64,000 nt of DNA from Planctomycetota bacterium (lineage in GTDB: Bacteria; Planctomycetota; UBA1135; GCA-002686595), in NCBI GenBank assembly GCA_012959525.1, contig DUDB01000061.1, forward strand, positions 111,514-175,513. Direction: 5' to 3'. A program made the translations under genes and the position numbers. Position 1 is the first letter of the stretch. Each line of letters opens with the position of its first letter. A model generated the notes under the pieces. The model ran no database searches and was not told where the DNA came from. It saw only the letters and a program-made list of their open reading frames with translations. This document shows positions 20,779 through 30,215 of this stretch, in pieces.

Positions 20779-22272
20779 CTAGCCGTCGAGAAGCTTCAGC
20801 GTGGTGGCCTGCATGCGGTACAGGCTTGATGCAAAGCCCGCCGAGCCAATGATCTCTCCCACCTCCAATACACCCTCCACCTCTACACGCAGGTCCGGAT
20901 TCAGGGATCTGGTGCCCTTGGGCGCCGCGACCTCCACCCATTCATCCATCACGGGGACTGAGCCGAAGCAGCAGCCCGGGGGAAAGCGTGAGAGCAGGAT
21001 GGTCCGCACGTACTCGCCCTCCATGTCTGCCGCCAGGGGAAACCCGCGCAAGCGGAAGGCGTGTCCGTCTATTGCTCCAATGGCCGCGGGAAACTGCTGT
21101 TTCGAAAACGGTTCGGGGTCAGCCCGCAGCTCCGGTGGGTCGTAGTCGGAAAGAGCCAAGAGAGCCATGTCCAAGAGACCACCTTCAGCGGGAATCGAGG
21201 CAGAGTCATCAATCTCAACCGGTGCAATCAGAGGCTGTCCCCTTTCCATCCCTCCTGCCGGCCCAACGGAGGTCACGTCCCAGAGCAACACGCGCCTACC
21301 CGGGCCTGCGGCGGCCAGCAGATTCCCCGAAGCGCTCGCGTGCAGGCGCAAGACGGATCCCATGGGCAAATCCAGAGCCTCCACAACCTGTCCCCTCTCC
21401 ACGTCGATCAGGTGCAGCACGCCAGCCAGGGACGAGGCCGCCAAGATCGAGCGCCCTCCCAGGAAAGCCAGTGAGCGGGAGGGACTACCCATGTCCACCG
21501 CAGTGGAGACGTGGCCCTGCCCCATGCGCCATACGTCGACCTTGTCCGATCCCACTTCATTTGTCGCCACGAGGGTTCCCGAAGGGGACACCGCCACGGA
21601 CCCCACCAGCAAGCCGTCCTGAATGCGCCAGCCCCCGAGCTTGTCCCCGGTCACGCCATCCCAGGTGCGCAGGTTGCCCCCATCCGCCGCCCAGGCGAAA
21701 ACCGCCCCATGGCGTGAGAGGTCTAGGTTGCTCACGCCGCGCTGCACGGGTCCCGGCTTGAAGAACAGTCGCTTCCCGTCAGGCATAGACCAGGCGTACA
21801 TGGCCCCGCCCACGGTCACGGCCTGCACGGCTTGCCCGTCAGCGCGCCAGGCCACTCGGGACAGGGGTTCGTGAGCGCCCTCCAACACCCGCTCTTCAGC
21901 CAGAGGCCGGGCAGTCCAGATGCGCACGGTGCGGTCGGGTCCGGCGCTGACCAAGCGCTTCCCGTCTGGAGAAAAAGCGACACATGTTATTCCCCGCCGA
22001 TGCCCAACGGCCTCTTCCAGCAGCGCCCCACCTTCGGTGGAGAACACCCGCAATCTGTCGTTTGAGAAGCCCGCGGCGAGGAGGCCCTGCTCTTCGCACA
22101 GGGCGACACACAGCGCCTCCCCACGCTCAGCCTCGTACTGCATTCGCAGTACGGGCTCGGTGGGCGCTTCGTTACCGGAACCTTGCTGGCACGAACACAC
22201 GAGCAGAGCGACCACCATGGTCAGCCGTCGTCGGTTGGCGGCCGACCCGTTCAATTCATGCCTTTTCATCAT
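20779..22272 (-). CDS. WD40-propeller / DUF3299 fusion, predicted lipoprotein
   Basis: A 497-residue protein. The N-terminus has a signal ending in ALLVCSCQQGSG, a probable lipobox. Residues about 45-330 are WD40-like repeats (GITCVAFSPDGKRLVSAG; DRTVRIWTARP; LLAAAGPGRRVLLWDV). The last 110 residues match DUF3299: DGHAFRLRGFPL, FPPGCCFGSVPVMDEWVEV and VEGVLEVGEIIGSAGFASSLYRM. DUF3299 proteins are normally small, so the propeller fusion is unusual. The start ATG overlaps the permease stop as ATGA, so it belongs to the ABC operon. DUF3299 genes next to FtsX-like ABC systems occur in zinc-uptake loci of proteobacteria; that role here is inference. Confidence 0.85.
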   Translation of the reverse strand: MMKRHELNGSAANRRRLTMVVALLVCSCQQGSGNEAPTEPVLRMQYEAERGEALCVALCEEQGLLAAGFSNDRLRVFSTEGGALLEEAVGHRRGITCVAFSPDGKRLVSAGPDRTVRIWTARPLAEERVLEGAHEPLSRVAWRADGQAVQAVTVGGAMYAWSMPDGKRLFFKPGPVQRGVSNLDLSRHGAVFAWAADGGNLRTWDGVTGDKLGGWRIQDGLLVGSVAVSPSGTLVATNEVGSDKVDVWRMGQGHVSTAVDMGSPSRSLAFLGGRSILAASSLAGVLHLIDVERGQVVEALDLPMGSVLRLHASASGNLLAAAGPGRRVLLWDVTSVGPAGGMERGQPLIAPVEIDDSASIPAEGGLLDMALLALSDYDPPELRADPEPFSKQQFPAAIGAIDGHAFRLRGFPLAADMEGEYVRTILLSRFPPGCCFGSVPVMDEWVEVAAPKGTRSLNPDLRVEVEGVLEVGEIIGSAGFASSLYRMQATTLKLLDG

Positions 22273-25200
22273 GGGCGCCTGCGCGCGTTCACGTTCGCCC
22301 AACGGGCACCGGCCAGGATCCAGAATCCAGCGTTAGCGACCAAGACCCCGAGCCATGGCACGAGCTGGCCCAACTTGTCTCCATCCAATCCCGTGGGAAC
22401 CAAAGCCACAAGTGCCGCCACCACCCCTACAGCAATTCCGAGCAGAGCCAAGCCCCCATGCTCCACGATAAGCATGCGGCGCAGGGCGCCAGGTCCAAGT
22501 CCCAGAGCGGAAAGTACGCGCCACTCGTGACGGCGTTCGTGGGCGTTGCGCAGCAGGACCAGCGCAAGGCCGATACTCCCCAGCAGCACACCCAGACCCC
22601 CCAGGACCTGGAATACGCGCAAGTAAGTGTCCTGAACCGCACGGAAGCGGCCAAGCCGTTCAACGCTAGCCTCGACCTCAAGTCCCTCGGGAGCGAGGGC
22701 CTTCTCGAGTGAGGCAATCACACTGGCCTCACGTTCTGGATCCACCTCCATGAGCCAACCCCGGTACCCGCTGCTCCCAGGGAAGTGATGGACGAAGGCC
22801 TCTTCGGGAATGAGGAGCATGCCCTGCAGAATCGAATCCTGTACGGCGCCGACGATCCGGACCTCGACGGAACCGCCTCGGCCGTCGGTGACGTCGACAC
22901 TCTCGCCCACCGCGGACTTGAGAGACCAGGTGATGCTAGCCGCGTCCCCCACAGCAGGGACGGGGTCGCCCGGTGACCAGCCGTTGAGCAGGGTCCAGGG
23001 ATTGTCCGAAGACGAGTCCGGCAGCATCGACTCGACGAAGGTGAAGGAACCACGCCGAGCCAAGCCATCTGCCCTAACCCCCACCAGACGCGGCTGCTGA
23101 GGAGCACCAAGGTTCAAGCAACTCGCCTCGTCCCCCTCGCCCATCCTCAATGCGGTCAACTTCAGACCCTCGACGTCCGCAGGCTTGAGCGCATAGGCGT
23201 CTTGCCCGCTCTCCGTTGTGGGGTCGTTGAAAAGGGGCAGAGCGGACCGGGCGAAGTGACTGAAGCCGCCCGTGCCTGAAGTGGGGTCGGATCCGTCCAC
23301 CCGATTACCCTTCACGTTGGCACCCATCGAAAAGACCAGGAAGGATCCGATAGCCAGGAGAGCTACAACCGTCAAGCTGCGGCTCGGCCGGCGGCCAATG
23401 GCGCGCCACCCCAAGGTGGTCACGCTCCTGGCCAGCGAGCGCTGTCCGTTCGGATACATCAGCAGCCGGCCCAAAGCGATACCCGCCACAAGTAAGCAGG
23501 ATCCGGCACCGAAGAATGAACCTGAGGTGCCGGGGCCCGTCGTCACCAGAAGCACCTGTGCACAGAGTGCGCTGAACGCCAAGGCCCACCAAAGCGCGCG
23601 GGATGATGGCGATGCGATGCCCTCTGGCGGTGCTTCCTCACCGCTTGCCAGCAACGTCCGTGCTTCGAACTTGCTGAGCCCCCGAGAGGCCACCCAACCT
23701 GCCAACACGGCTGCGGCCCACGTAATGCCCGCACCGATTCCCACTGTGGTCCAGCGACCGTGATCCTCAAGGGCCTGACCCGCCACAGCACCACTCCAGC
23801 GTCCAGCGAGCAGATCCAAAATGCCACCCTGGTAAAGCCAGCCGAGAAGTGCGCCACAGATGGAGGCATCCAAAGCCACCAGGCATGTCTCTGCGAGCAA
23901 CAGTCGGCGTACACGCTTGTGGGTAAACCCGATGGCCAACAACAATCCCATCTCCCGGGAGCGCCGCTCAATGCCAAAGGTCACGAGCAACACCACCAGC
24001 CCCAACGCGGCGGCCAAGAGGAAGAACGACAGGCCTAGAAACAGGCCGCCGAAGTCCGTAGGTGAATGGGCCGCGGCAAGTGCGGGGGAGCGAAGATCCT
24101 GGAAGTCGAGCCCCAGCCGCGCAGGCTTGAGCGCATCATGCAGCAGCTCGGCATAGTCTCCTTGCGGATCCGGCGCGCGTATCGCAGTCAGCGTGCCGTA
24201 GGGGTTGGCCCAGATGGCCTGGCCCGCTTCAAGAGAGATGAACGCCTTGGGTGTACCACGGCGCTCATCCCAGTAGCGCTCGTCGACGTCTCGGATGCGA
24301 TCGAGGTCGATGGGAATTCCGGGTTCCCAGTCCCGGCAGTGCTCCTCGCCCTCGAGGCCGGGGAAGTCGGGCATCAATCCCGGGTCGGCGGCCAGCCCGG
24401 TGTGAGGGACGAATGAACCCACGGCAAACGAACTCGTGCTCTCCGTGAGACCGCGGCCGGCGGTGGGAACGAAGTAGGTCAACTGCACCTCGTCCCCCGG
24501 AATCAGAGCCTGGTTCTGCTCGAGCCAGGTGCTGATGGAGACCTCAGCGGGGTCCCCACTCAGTGCTAGAGCCTCCAGGTCCGGGACGGGCCCAACAAGG
24601 GCGCCCACAGCGGCCACCGTGGAGTAGGGGCAGGTGCGGATCGGTCCAGAAATCGAATTGACGAAGTAGGTCAGGATCCCCAGGGAGGGTCGCTGCAGAG
24701 TGCGCGCAGTCTTCTCGATGATGGCGTCGAGAAATACGCGCTCGGTGGATAGCTCCGTCCAGCCGTCGTTGCTGAGCACCCGGATCTGGGCATCGCTCCA
24801 GCGCCACGCTCGGGCCAGGGCCTCATTGCACTGCGCTTGCACCTGCGCGCTGGATTGACCGGCCTCCCCGCTGGCTAGGAGGAGGTTGGCGGCTCCTTCG
24901 CGTTGTAATTCACCTTGCAGCCAGGCCAAGTTGACAAAGGCGTTGTGCGCGGGCTCGGAAGAACTGTGCAGGGAAAACTCCGACCACTCCGCCGGCAGCA
25001 GGATGCGCCCCACCTTCATGCGCAGGCCCACGGTGCTCTCATCCGCTGGGGTCAGGGCGAGATCGAGACTCAGAGCCGACGGCGCAGGTACGCGTACGCG
25101 CAACTCGTGCCCCTCTTTCAGCCCCAACTCCTGGGCCAGGGACTCTGAAACAAACGCCTCGCCTGGCTCAGGTTGCGGCCAGGGTTTGTGAGCCATGGCG

Positions 25201-25544
25201 CCCATACGCGCATCGCAACCCACCACCTGAACGCCCCCCAACCCTGCACTCTCCGAGCGACCCTGGCCGATCATGCGCCAGGCAGGGGCCAGCTGCACGT
25301 CGACTAGATGCCCCGCAAGCTCCTCTGCGAGGTCAGCGCGAAATTCCCGTTCTCGGGTGGCGAGTACAGCATCCGCCTCGGCGATACGCGACAGCCCGCG
25401 GGCCTCTAACGTGCCCCGTACGGAATCTCCCACGAGCAACGCGCCGGTCAGAACGGCTCCGGCCAAGACGATTCCCAATCCGGTGAAGATGTGGGAGCCC
25501 ATGTGATGGAAGAGGCTCCGCCAAGCGAGTCGCGCCCCGTTCAC
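22269..25544 (-). CDS. Large FtsX-like ABC transporter permease
   Basis: A 1,091-residue permease starting with GTG, whose start overlaps the ATPase stop as GTGA. One membrane segment at the N-terminus (IFTGLGIVLAGAVLTGALLV) precedes a periplasmic domain of about 450 residues. Then come clustered helices with the FtsX motif ERRSREMGLLLAIGFTHKRVRR near residue 530, a second periplasmic region and a C-terminal helix group with HEWRVLSALGLGPGALRRML. The two-half layout is that of LolCE/MacB-superfamily exporters duplicated in one chain. It couples with the adjacent ATPase. The substrate is unknown; lipoprotein or metal-related transport are the options. Confidence 0.9.
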   Translation of the reverse strand: MNGARLAWRSLFHHMGSHIFTGLGIVLAGAVLTGALLVGDSVRGTLEARGLSRIAEADAVLATREREFRADLAEELAGHLVDVQLAPAWRMIGQGRSESAGLGGVQVVGCDARMGAMAHKPWPQPEPGEAFVSESLAQELGLKEGHELRVRVPAPSALSLDLALTPADESTVGLRMKVGRILLPAEWSEFSLHSSSEPAHNAFVNLAWLQGELQREGAANLLLASGEAGQSSAQVQAQCNEALARAWRWSDAQIRVLSNDGWTELSTERVFLDAIIEKTARTLQRPSLGILTYFVNSISGPIRTCPYSTVAAVGALVGPVPDLEALALSGDPAEVSISTWLEQNQALIPGDEVQLTYFVPTAGRGLTESTSSFAVGSFVPHTGLAADPGLMPDFPGLEGEEHCRDWEPGIPIDLDRIRDVDERYWDERRGTPKAFISLEAGQAIWANPYGTLTAIRAPDPQGDYAELLHDALKPARLGLDFQDLRSPALAAAHSPTDFGGLFLGLSFFLLAAALGLVVLLVTFGIERRSREMGLLLAIGFTHKRVRRLLLAETCLVALDASICGALLGWLYQGGILDLLAGRWSGAVAGQALEDHGRWTTVGIGAGITWAAAVLAGWVASRGLSKFEARTLLASGEEAPPEGIASPSSRALWWALAFSALCAQVLLVTTGPGTSGSFFGAGSCLLVAGIALGRLLMYPNGQRSLARSVTTLGWRAIGRRPSRSLTVVALLAIGSFLVFSMGANVKGNRVDGSDPTSGTGGFSHFARSALPLFNDPTTESGQDAYALKPADVEGLKLTALRMGEGDEASCLNLGAPQQPRLVGVRADGLARRGSFTFVESMLPDSSSDNPWTLLNGWSPGDPVPAVGDAASITWSLKSAVGESVDVTDGRGGSVEVRIVGAVQDSILQGMLLIPEEAFVHHFPGSSGYRGWLMEVDPEREASVIASLEKALAPEGLEVEASVERLGRFRAVQDTYLRVFQVLGGLGVLLGSIGLALVLLRNAHERRHEWRVLSALGLGPGALRRMLIVEHGGLALLGIAVGVVAALVALVPTGLDGDKLGQLVPWLGVLVANAGFWILAGARWANVNARRRP

Positions 25545-26239
25545 CGTGCATCGACCCCGGATTCAACGCGGCCGCCCCGCAAGGACAACTGCTTGCCAAG
25601 GCGCTCGGCCAGCTGATTGCTGTGGGTTACGACGATCAGGGCCGTGCCCTGCTCCGCATGCACCTCAAGCAGGAGGTCTCCTAATTGCTGGGCTGATTCC
25701 CCATCAAGGGAGCCTGTGGGTTCATCGGCGAGGATTAGCCGTGGCTCGTTGATCAATGCCCGCACCACCGCTACGCGTTGAGCCTCACCACCTGAAAGTT
25801 GAGCAGGGAAATGATCGTGACGCTCACCGAGGCCAACTCTATCCAACAGCGCACGGGCGCGCTCAGGCGCGCTCCCGCGCAGGTTCGCATCTGTACACAC
25901 CAGCGAGGGGACCAACACGTTCTCCAGGGCGGTGCACTGGGGCAAGAGATGGTGGGCCTGGAACACGAAGCCCAACTCCTCCGCCCTCATGGACGCCAGC
26001 TCTTCAGCGTTCATCTGTGCCAAGTCCCGGCCCCCCAACCGAATGCTGCCCTCGTCCGGCTGATCTAAGCCGCCAATCAGATTGAGCAGGCTGGTCTTTC
26101 CGCAACCGGATGGGCCCACGATGGCTAGAGCCTCACCCTCATCTAGGACGAGACTGATCCCGCGCAGGACCTCGGTCGTGGCTGAGTCCCCGGAGCCGCC
26201 AAAGCTGCGGGTCACTCCCTGCAGTTCAAGCAAGGGCAC
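25541..26239 (-). CDS. ABC transporter ATPase, LolD/MacB type
   Basis: A 232-residue nucleotide-binding protein. Walker A is GPSGCGKTS (residues 42-50), the Q-loop lies in FVFQAHHLLPQ, the signature is LSGGEAQRVAVVRAL (148-162), Walker B is LILADEPTG and the switch His is 206 in VVTHSNQLA. Length and motifs fit the MacB/LolD subfamily that powers FtsX-fold permeases without transporting through the membrane itself. It is followed with overlap by its permease and preceded by the EamA-like gene with a 4-base gap. Confidence 0.94.
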   Translation of the reverse strand: MPLLELQGVTRSFGGSGDSATTEVLRGISLVLDEGEALAIVGPSGCGKTSLLNLIGGLDQPDEGSIRLGGRDLAQMNAEELASMRAEELGFVFQAHHLLPQCTALENVLVPSLVCTDANLRGSAPERARALLDRVGLGERHDHFPAQLSGGEAQRVAVVRALINEPRLILADEPTGSLDGESAQQLGDLLLEVHAEQGTALIVVTHSNQLAERLGKQLSLRGGRVESGVDAR

Positions 26240-26243
26240 GGGC

Positions 26244-26771
26244 TCACTCCTCCACTACGGCCGCAGGTGGCTTACCAGGGGCTGGCTTGTAGAGGGTCAC
26301 CAGGGTTCCGCCCGTTGCTGCGAGAGCGAGGCCGAGATAGAAAGGCCACCGAAGTGCCCCCATTCCACCCGCGGGGGGATGCAAGCTGAAGGCCACGACC
26401 GCATTCACGATAGGCGCCCCCGCAAAGACGATAGACATGACCACAGCCGGGTGTCCCTGGGCTCCGAAAGCAAGCAACACACAAAAGGCACCAAGTGCAC
26501 CGGCTGTGCCCGCCAGAAGGGACAGGAGTATGCCCTTGCCCGGCATATCCCAGTCTGAGCCGTTCGCGAGCAACATGGCGAGGGGGCCGACGACAGCGAT
26601 GACAACGTAGGCGATCCCCACCCATAGGAAAGCCTTGTAGCGACCGTTCGCCGGATCCCCCATGGCCATCTGGCCACTGTGCAGCAGAACTCCGTAAAGA
26701 CCCCAGGTCGCTACGGTCAGCAAGGCAAATAGGAGCCAGAGGTTGGCGGTTGAGGATTGGTCGGGAGTCAT
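26244..26771 (-). CDS. EamA/DMT-like membrane protein (half size)
   Basis: A 175-residue protein with about five hydrophobic helices: LWLLFALLTVATWGLYGVLL, AFLWVGIAYVVIAVVGPLAM, ILLSLLAGTAGALGAFCVLL, VVMSIVFAGAPIVNAVVAF and FYLGLALAATGGTLVTLY. The last two helices resemble one half of an EamA/DMT-superfamily transporter, which would need to dimerise. The substrate is unknown. The start overlaps the thioesterase stop as ATGA and the stop lies 4 bases before the ATPase, so it is inside the same operon. Confidence 0.78.
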   Translation of the reverse strand: MTPDQSSTANLWLLFALLTVATWGLYGVLLHSGQMAMGDPANGRYKAFLWVGIAYVVIAVVGPLAMLLANGSDWDMPGKGILLSLLAGTAGALGAFCVLLAFGAQGHPAVVMSIVFAGAPIVNAVVAFSLHPPAGGMGALRWPFYLGLALAATGGTLVTLYKPAPGKPPAAVVEE

Positions 26772-27220
26772 GGGGTTACCTGATCGGGAGCCTCTTCGAT
26801 GAGCTCGGATACTGTTGTGGGAATGGGAGCGGAGTGAGGAGCCTCCTCGCCGTGCATGCCTGTCAGGTGGACAACCACAAGCTTACCGGTGGCAACGACC
26901 TGTGGGCCCTGGTCGCCCGTGCATTCGAAGGTAAACCCGTAGGTCAGAGACTTGTTTCCCTTGCGCAGAACGCGCAAGTGGATGGTTATCTCGTCGGGGT
27001 AGCGCACCGGGATCAGGTAGTCGCACTCGGCGTGGGCACGCACCCAACCGCTGACCCGCGCCCCCTCCTGTAAGTGCACGTCCTGACCGAACGATCGGAA
27101 GAACGCGTGCTCTGTGGCCTCCATGAATTCGAAGAATTTAGCGAAGTGCACGATGCCCGCCATATCGGTGTGGGCGAACTCGATCTGGATCGGATGCGTG
27201 AAGGCGTGGACCATGGTCAC
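26768..27220 (-). CDS. Acyl-CoA thioesterase, hotdog fold (YbgC/4HBT type)
   Basis: A 150-residue single-hotdog protein. The catalytic stretch HTDMAGIVHFAKFFEFME contains Asp19 and His25, the DxxGxVxxxxY/F signature of 4-hydroxybenzoyl-CoA/YbgC thioesterases. SGWVRAHAECDYLIPVRYPDE and a final VVVHLTG strand complete the fold. It probably hydrolyses an acyl-CoA in the cytoplasm. GTG 27220 overlaps the nitroreductase stop as GTGA; ATG 27214 is the alternative. Its tight linkage to the SagB-like and radical SAM genes suggests a shared pathway that I cannot name. Confidence 0.88.
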   Translation of the reverse strand: MTMVHAFTHPIQIEFAHTDMAGIVHFAKFFEFMEATEHAFFRSFGQDVHLQEGARVSGWVRAHAECDYLIPVRYPDEITIHLRVLRKGNKSLTYGFTFECTGDQGPQVVATGKLVVVHLTGMHGEEAPHSAPIPTTVSELIEEAPDQVTP

Positions 27221-28911
27221 TCGTAGGGTTCCAGGGTGGTCAGTCGCTCGTCTTCGACCGGCTGACCCAGCGTGAAGTGATACAGACTCTGCAGAGTCGT
27301 GTCCCGCAGAGCGAGGATCGAATGGACCGCATCGTCGAAGTAGCAGCCTATTCCCGTTCCCCGCAAGCCCAGCACCTCCGCTTCCAGGTAGAGCACCTGA
27401 CCGATGGCCCCGGCCTCCCAGAACAGGCGCGGGTAGAACCAGGCCCCCTCCTCGACGGAGCGATCGAAGTCCGCGATCATTCCCAGGCTAAAGGCCCCGT
27501 CTGCGGCGATGTCCTGATTGCAGGAAACCTGGGACGCGGTTTGCTTCAGGTCGGATGGAAACAGCAGGGAAAGCGGCAGGTCAGACGGGCAGTCCGCTGG
27601 CCGCGCCCAGAGAAATTCGGGCCTGCAGGCAGCGCGCAGGGCATCTTTGCGGGCCTCGTCGCGTTGCAGCCAATACAATCCGGGCTCAAGTCCTTCAACC
27701 CTGTGAACAAAGATCGCCAGATGCAGACGCGGGCTCCAAGGCAAGGTGTCGAAGGGCACCCGCCCCGCCCTCGGCATCACGTTCTCAAGGATCCCATAGA
27801 ACGCTCGCGCGGAAATGCCGGCTTTGCCGTCCAAGGCGACGGCGCTGCGCCGCTGGCGGATGATGCGCCGCAAGCCCGGAGTCTCCTGGGGAAGAGGCGC
27901 CGTGCGGGGCGTGCGTTCCCATTCCCCGTGTGAGTCCGGGCCAGACGGTCGAACCGATGCGCGGGCCGCCAGGTCGATGGCGTCCCATTCCTCATGCTCG
28001 CGCGAAAGATCATTGGATCGACCCTTCCATTCCAATGCGGGGAATTGCGCCGCGGCAGCCGCCGCAGAGGCATCCAGAATGCCCCCCTCGCCGCTCGGGC
28101 ACACGAGCAACAGGCAATCAGGGGTCTCCGCATCCGGTCCTTCCTCTGCCCATACACCCACCAGCCGCGCCAGATCCTCCGTGCCTATCTGATCACACAA
28201 ATCCACCGACCATCCCATGCCCCCCGCGGCAATCGCCAGCGCGGCGATCCCATGCCCGGCATCGTGCTGGCAGTAGCGGTACGCGCGCTCGCCGTACTTC
28301 CAGGCCTCGCGCCAGTGAATGGAGGTGAGCGCGATGAAGAACGAACCTGCGGGCAGGCCCAGTGTCAGACTGCCCCACAGTTCGTCGGGAACCTGTGCGC
28401 GTAGCTCGAGACAATGTTCACGCGGCGCGTAGTGAGCCACGACCGGGTGCTCGCTCACTCCTTCAATCGGAGGTGCAAGCAGGTAGGCTTCGGTAGGGTG
28501 CAGGTTGCCACTCGAAGGATTGACCCGAAGGGCCCAGCGCGCCTCGCCCGCCTGCTTCCAGGCCGAGAGGGAGAAGCTGTCGAAGAAGAGCCGGGAGATC
28601 GATTGTCTGTCGAGATCGTGCCTGGGCACCATGCCGCGACTGAGGGACGGACCGTACTTGGGCTCGTCGCTGGGCAGCACGACCTCCAACGGGACCCGCT
28701 CAGCGCCACCCCAAGTTCGAAACGGGTCCGGTTGGTTGGCCCAGTCCAGACCCATGGGCCCCGCAGCGTAGCGGTGCAGGCCGTGTTTGGTCTGCTGGTG
28801 ATAGGCGTGCACGACTCGACGGCATGTGGTTGGGTCAGAGAACGAGAGCCCGGTTTCACCCGGCGTGTCGGGCCCGGGCTTACGCTTCCTGAATCGATCG
28901 AGGATCCCCAT
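27217..28911 (-). CDS. Double nitroreductase-domain protein, SagB/ThcOx type
   Basis: A 564-residue flavoprotein built from two nitroreductase-fold halves. The first (residues about 90-290) contains SRLFFDSFSLSAWKQAGEAR, RVNPSSGNLHPTEAYLL and HDAGHGIAALAIAAGGMGW. The second (about 340-560) begins with RIIRQRRSAVALDGKAGIS and includes WFYPRLFWEAGAIGQVLYLE and GTGIGCYFDDAVHSIL. Both ends carry the FMN-contact Arg/Ser pattern, though the first RRS is degenerate. SagB-type members oxidise azolines in peptide natural products, but many tandem-domain members have no known substrate and no YcaO cyclase is present here. It starts 5 bases after the glycosyltransferase stop. Confidence 0.85.
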   Translation of the reverse strand: MGILDRFRKRKPGPDTPGETGLSFSDPTTCRRVVHAYHQQTKHGLHRYAAGPMGLDWANQPDPFRTWGGAERVPLEVVLPSDEPKYGPSLSRGMVPRHDLDRQSISRLFFDSFSLSAWKQAGEARWALRVNPSSGNLHPTEAYLLAPPIEGVSEHPVVAHYAPREHCLELRAQVPDELWGSLTLGLPAGSFFIALTSIHWREAWKYGERAYRYCQHDAGHGIAALAIAAGGMGWSVDLCDQIGTEDLARLVGVWAEEGPDAETPDCLLLVCPSGEGGILDASAAAAAAQFPALEWKGRSNDLSREHEEWDAIDLAARASVRPSGPDSHGEWERTPRTAPLPQETPGLRRIIRQRRSAVALDGKAGISARAFYGILENVMPRAGRVPFDTLPWSPRLHLAIFVHRVEGLEPGLYWLQRDEARKDALRAACRPEFLWARPADCPSDLPLSLLFPSDLKQTASQVSCNQDIAADGAFSLGMIADFDRSVEEGAWFYPRLFWEAGAIGQVLYLEAEVLGLRGTGIGCYFDDAVHSILALRDTTLQSLYHFTLGQPVEDERLTTLEPYE

Positions 28912-28916
28912 GTCTC

Positions 28917-30212
28917 CTACTCCAACGTGCTCGCACAGACCTGTGCCACGTCCGCGCTCATCCGGTTCGCCGTGTAGTGGCTGAGAACCGCGGCGCGCCC
29001 ATGCTCGGCGGCAGCCTTGCGCCCCTCGGTGTCCAACAGAAAGGACTCCAGGGCATCGGCGAGGGCTTCGGGGTCACTAGGGTCGTAGAGAACGCCGCCG
29101 CGTGTATGGGTGACCAACTCCGACAGGCCCCCGTGGTCGGGTTGCACAACCGGTACACCAGCCGCCAGGGCCTCCAGTACGTAGAGTCCAAAGGACTCTC
29201 CATAGGTGGCGGGAACCGAAAGAACGCTCAGGCTGGAGAGGAACTCCACTTTCTCGGCCCGGGTCACGTTCGTCCGAATGTCCACTTGGTCTTCAAGCCC
29301 TGCCCGTTTGACCCGTGCTCGCAGAGCCGCCAGGGGCCGGCGGTCCTCATTCAGAACCGCCCCGCACAAGTGCAGACGCAGGCCAGGCAGGTTTCCACGT
29401 GTGTGCAGCTGCTCGAAGGCCTCAACCAATGGCTCAAGCCCCTTGTCCGCGCACAGACGGGCCATGAATCCCACGGTGGGCACGGCAGGGGTACGTCTTT
29501 CCAGTGCGGCAAGTTCTTCAACCTCTATTCCGTTGGTGACGACCTCCATCTGGTCCGGGCCCAGGTCCAATCGGCCGGCCATTTGCGCGCCGTACCAATG
29601 GCTGACCGCAATGAAGCGATCGACGTCCGTACAACGGGAGCGTAACTCGCTCCAGGCCTGGTCACGGTAGGGCTGGGGTAGACGATCAAGAAAGGGCTCC
29701 TCCCCCTGCAGAGTGCAGATCACACGCACTCCGGGCAGCCCTGCCTTCAGTCCACGCGCCAGGCCAACGAGCATGGCGTTGGAGAGAATGACCACCTCGG
29801 GCTGCTTGTCCCCCGCCAAGCCCGAGACCAGCTGCTCGACGAGGCGGCTCAAGGGTCCGGCCTCCCCGCGCATGGTCGCCACGGTCAATGGCCCCAGATC
29901 CGGCGAGTCGGTCATGTTTCCCCGCCTGGATGCCCAACGCAGCAAGCCGGGACGATCCAGGAGACCGCGAAGGAACCCGGGCAAGTTCCCCGCCCAGGAC
30001 AGTTTCTGCTGCAGGTACATGTTGATACCCCCCAACTGCACGGCGGCCTGATTCGCGGGCCGTGGTTCCTGCTCAAGTACGAGGGGCAGATAGAGAGGGG
30101 TGACACTCACCTCGTGCCCCTCGCGGGTCAGACCGTGGGCGAGAGCTTCGTCCCTCAAGCAACTCCCGCAGTGAAAGTGACCCGTCCCGGGTATGAGGAG
30201 GCTGATGCGCAA
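28917..30212 (-). CDS. Family 4 glycosyltransferase
   Basis: A 431-residue GT-B protein. The N-terminal Rossmann entry is RISLLIPGTGHFHCGSCLRD and the donor-binding half starts near residue 235 (TVGFMARLCADKGLEPLVEA). The EX7E motif is in YGESFGLYVLEALAAGVPVV, typical of GT4. It transfers a sugar from a nucleotide donor in the cytoplasm; donor and acceptor cannot be inferred. The HFHCGSC segment with two closely spaced Cys after the first strand is uncommon for GT4. It lies 3 bases after the radical SAM gene and 5 before the nitroreductase. Confidence 0.88.
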   Translation of the reverse strand: MRISLLIPGTGHFHCGSCLRDEALAHGLTREGHEVSVTPLYLPLVLEQEPRPANQAAVQLGGINMYLQQKLSWAGNLPGFLRGLLDRPGLLRWASRRGNMTDSPDLGPLTVATMRGEAGPLSRLVEQLVSGLAGDKQPEVVILSNAMLVGLARGLKAGLPGVRVICTLQGEEPFLDRLPQPYRDQAWSELRSRCTDVDRFIAVSHWYGAQMAGRLDLGPDQMEVVTNGIEVEELAALERRTPAVPTVGFMARLCADKGLEPLVEAFEQLHTRGNLPGLRLHLCGAVLNEDRRPLAALRARVKRAGLEDQVDIRTNVTRAEKVEFLSSLSVLSVPATYGESFGLYVLEALAAGVPVVQPDHGGLSELVTHTRGGVLYDPSDPEALADALESFLLDTEGRKAAAEHGRAAVLSHYTANRMSADVAQVCASTLE

Positions 30213-30215
30213 GGC

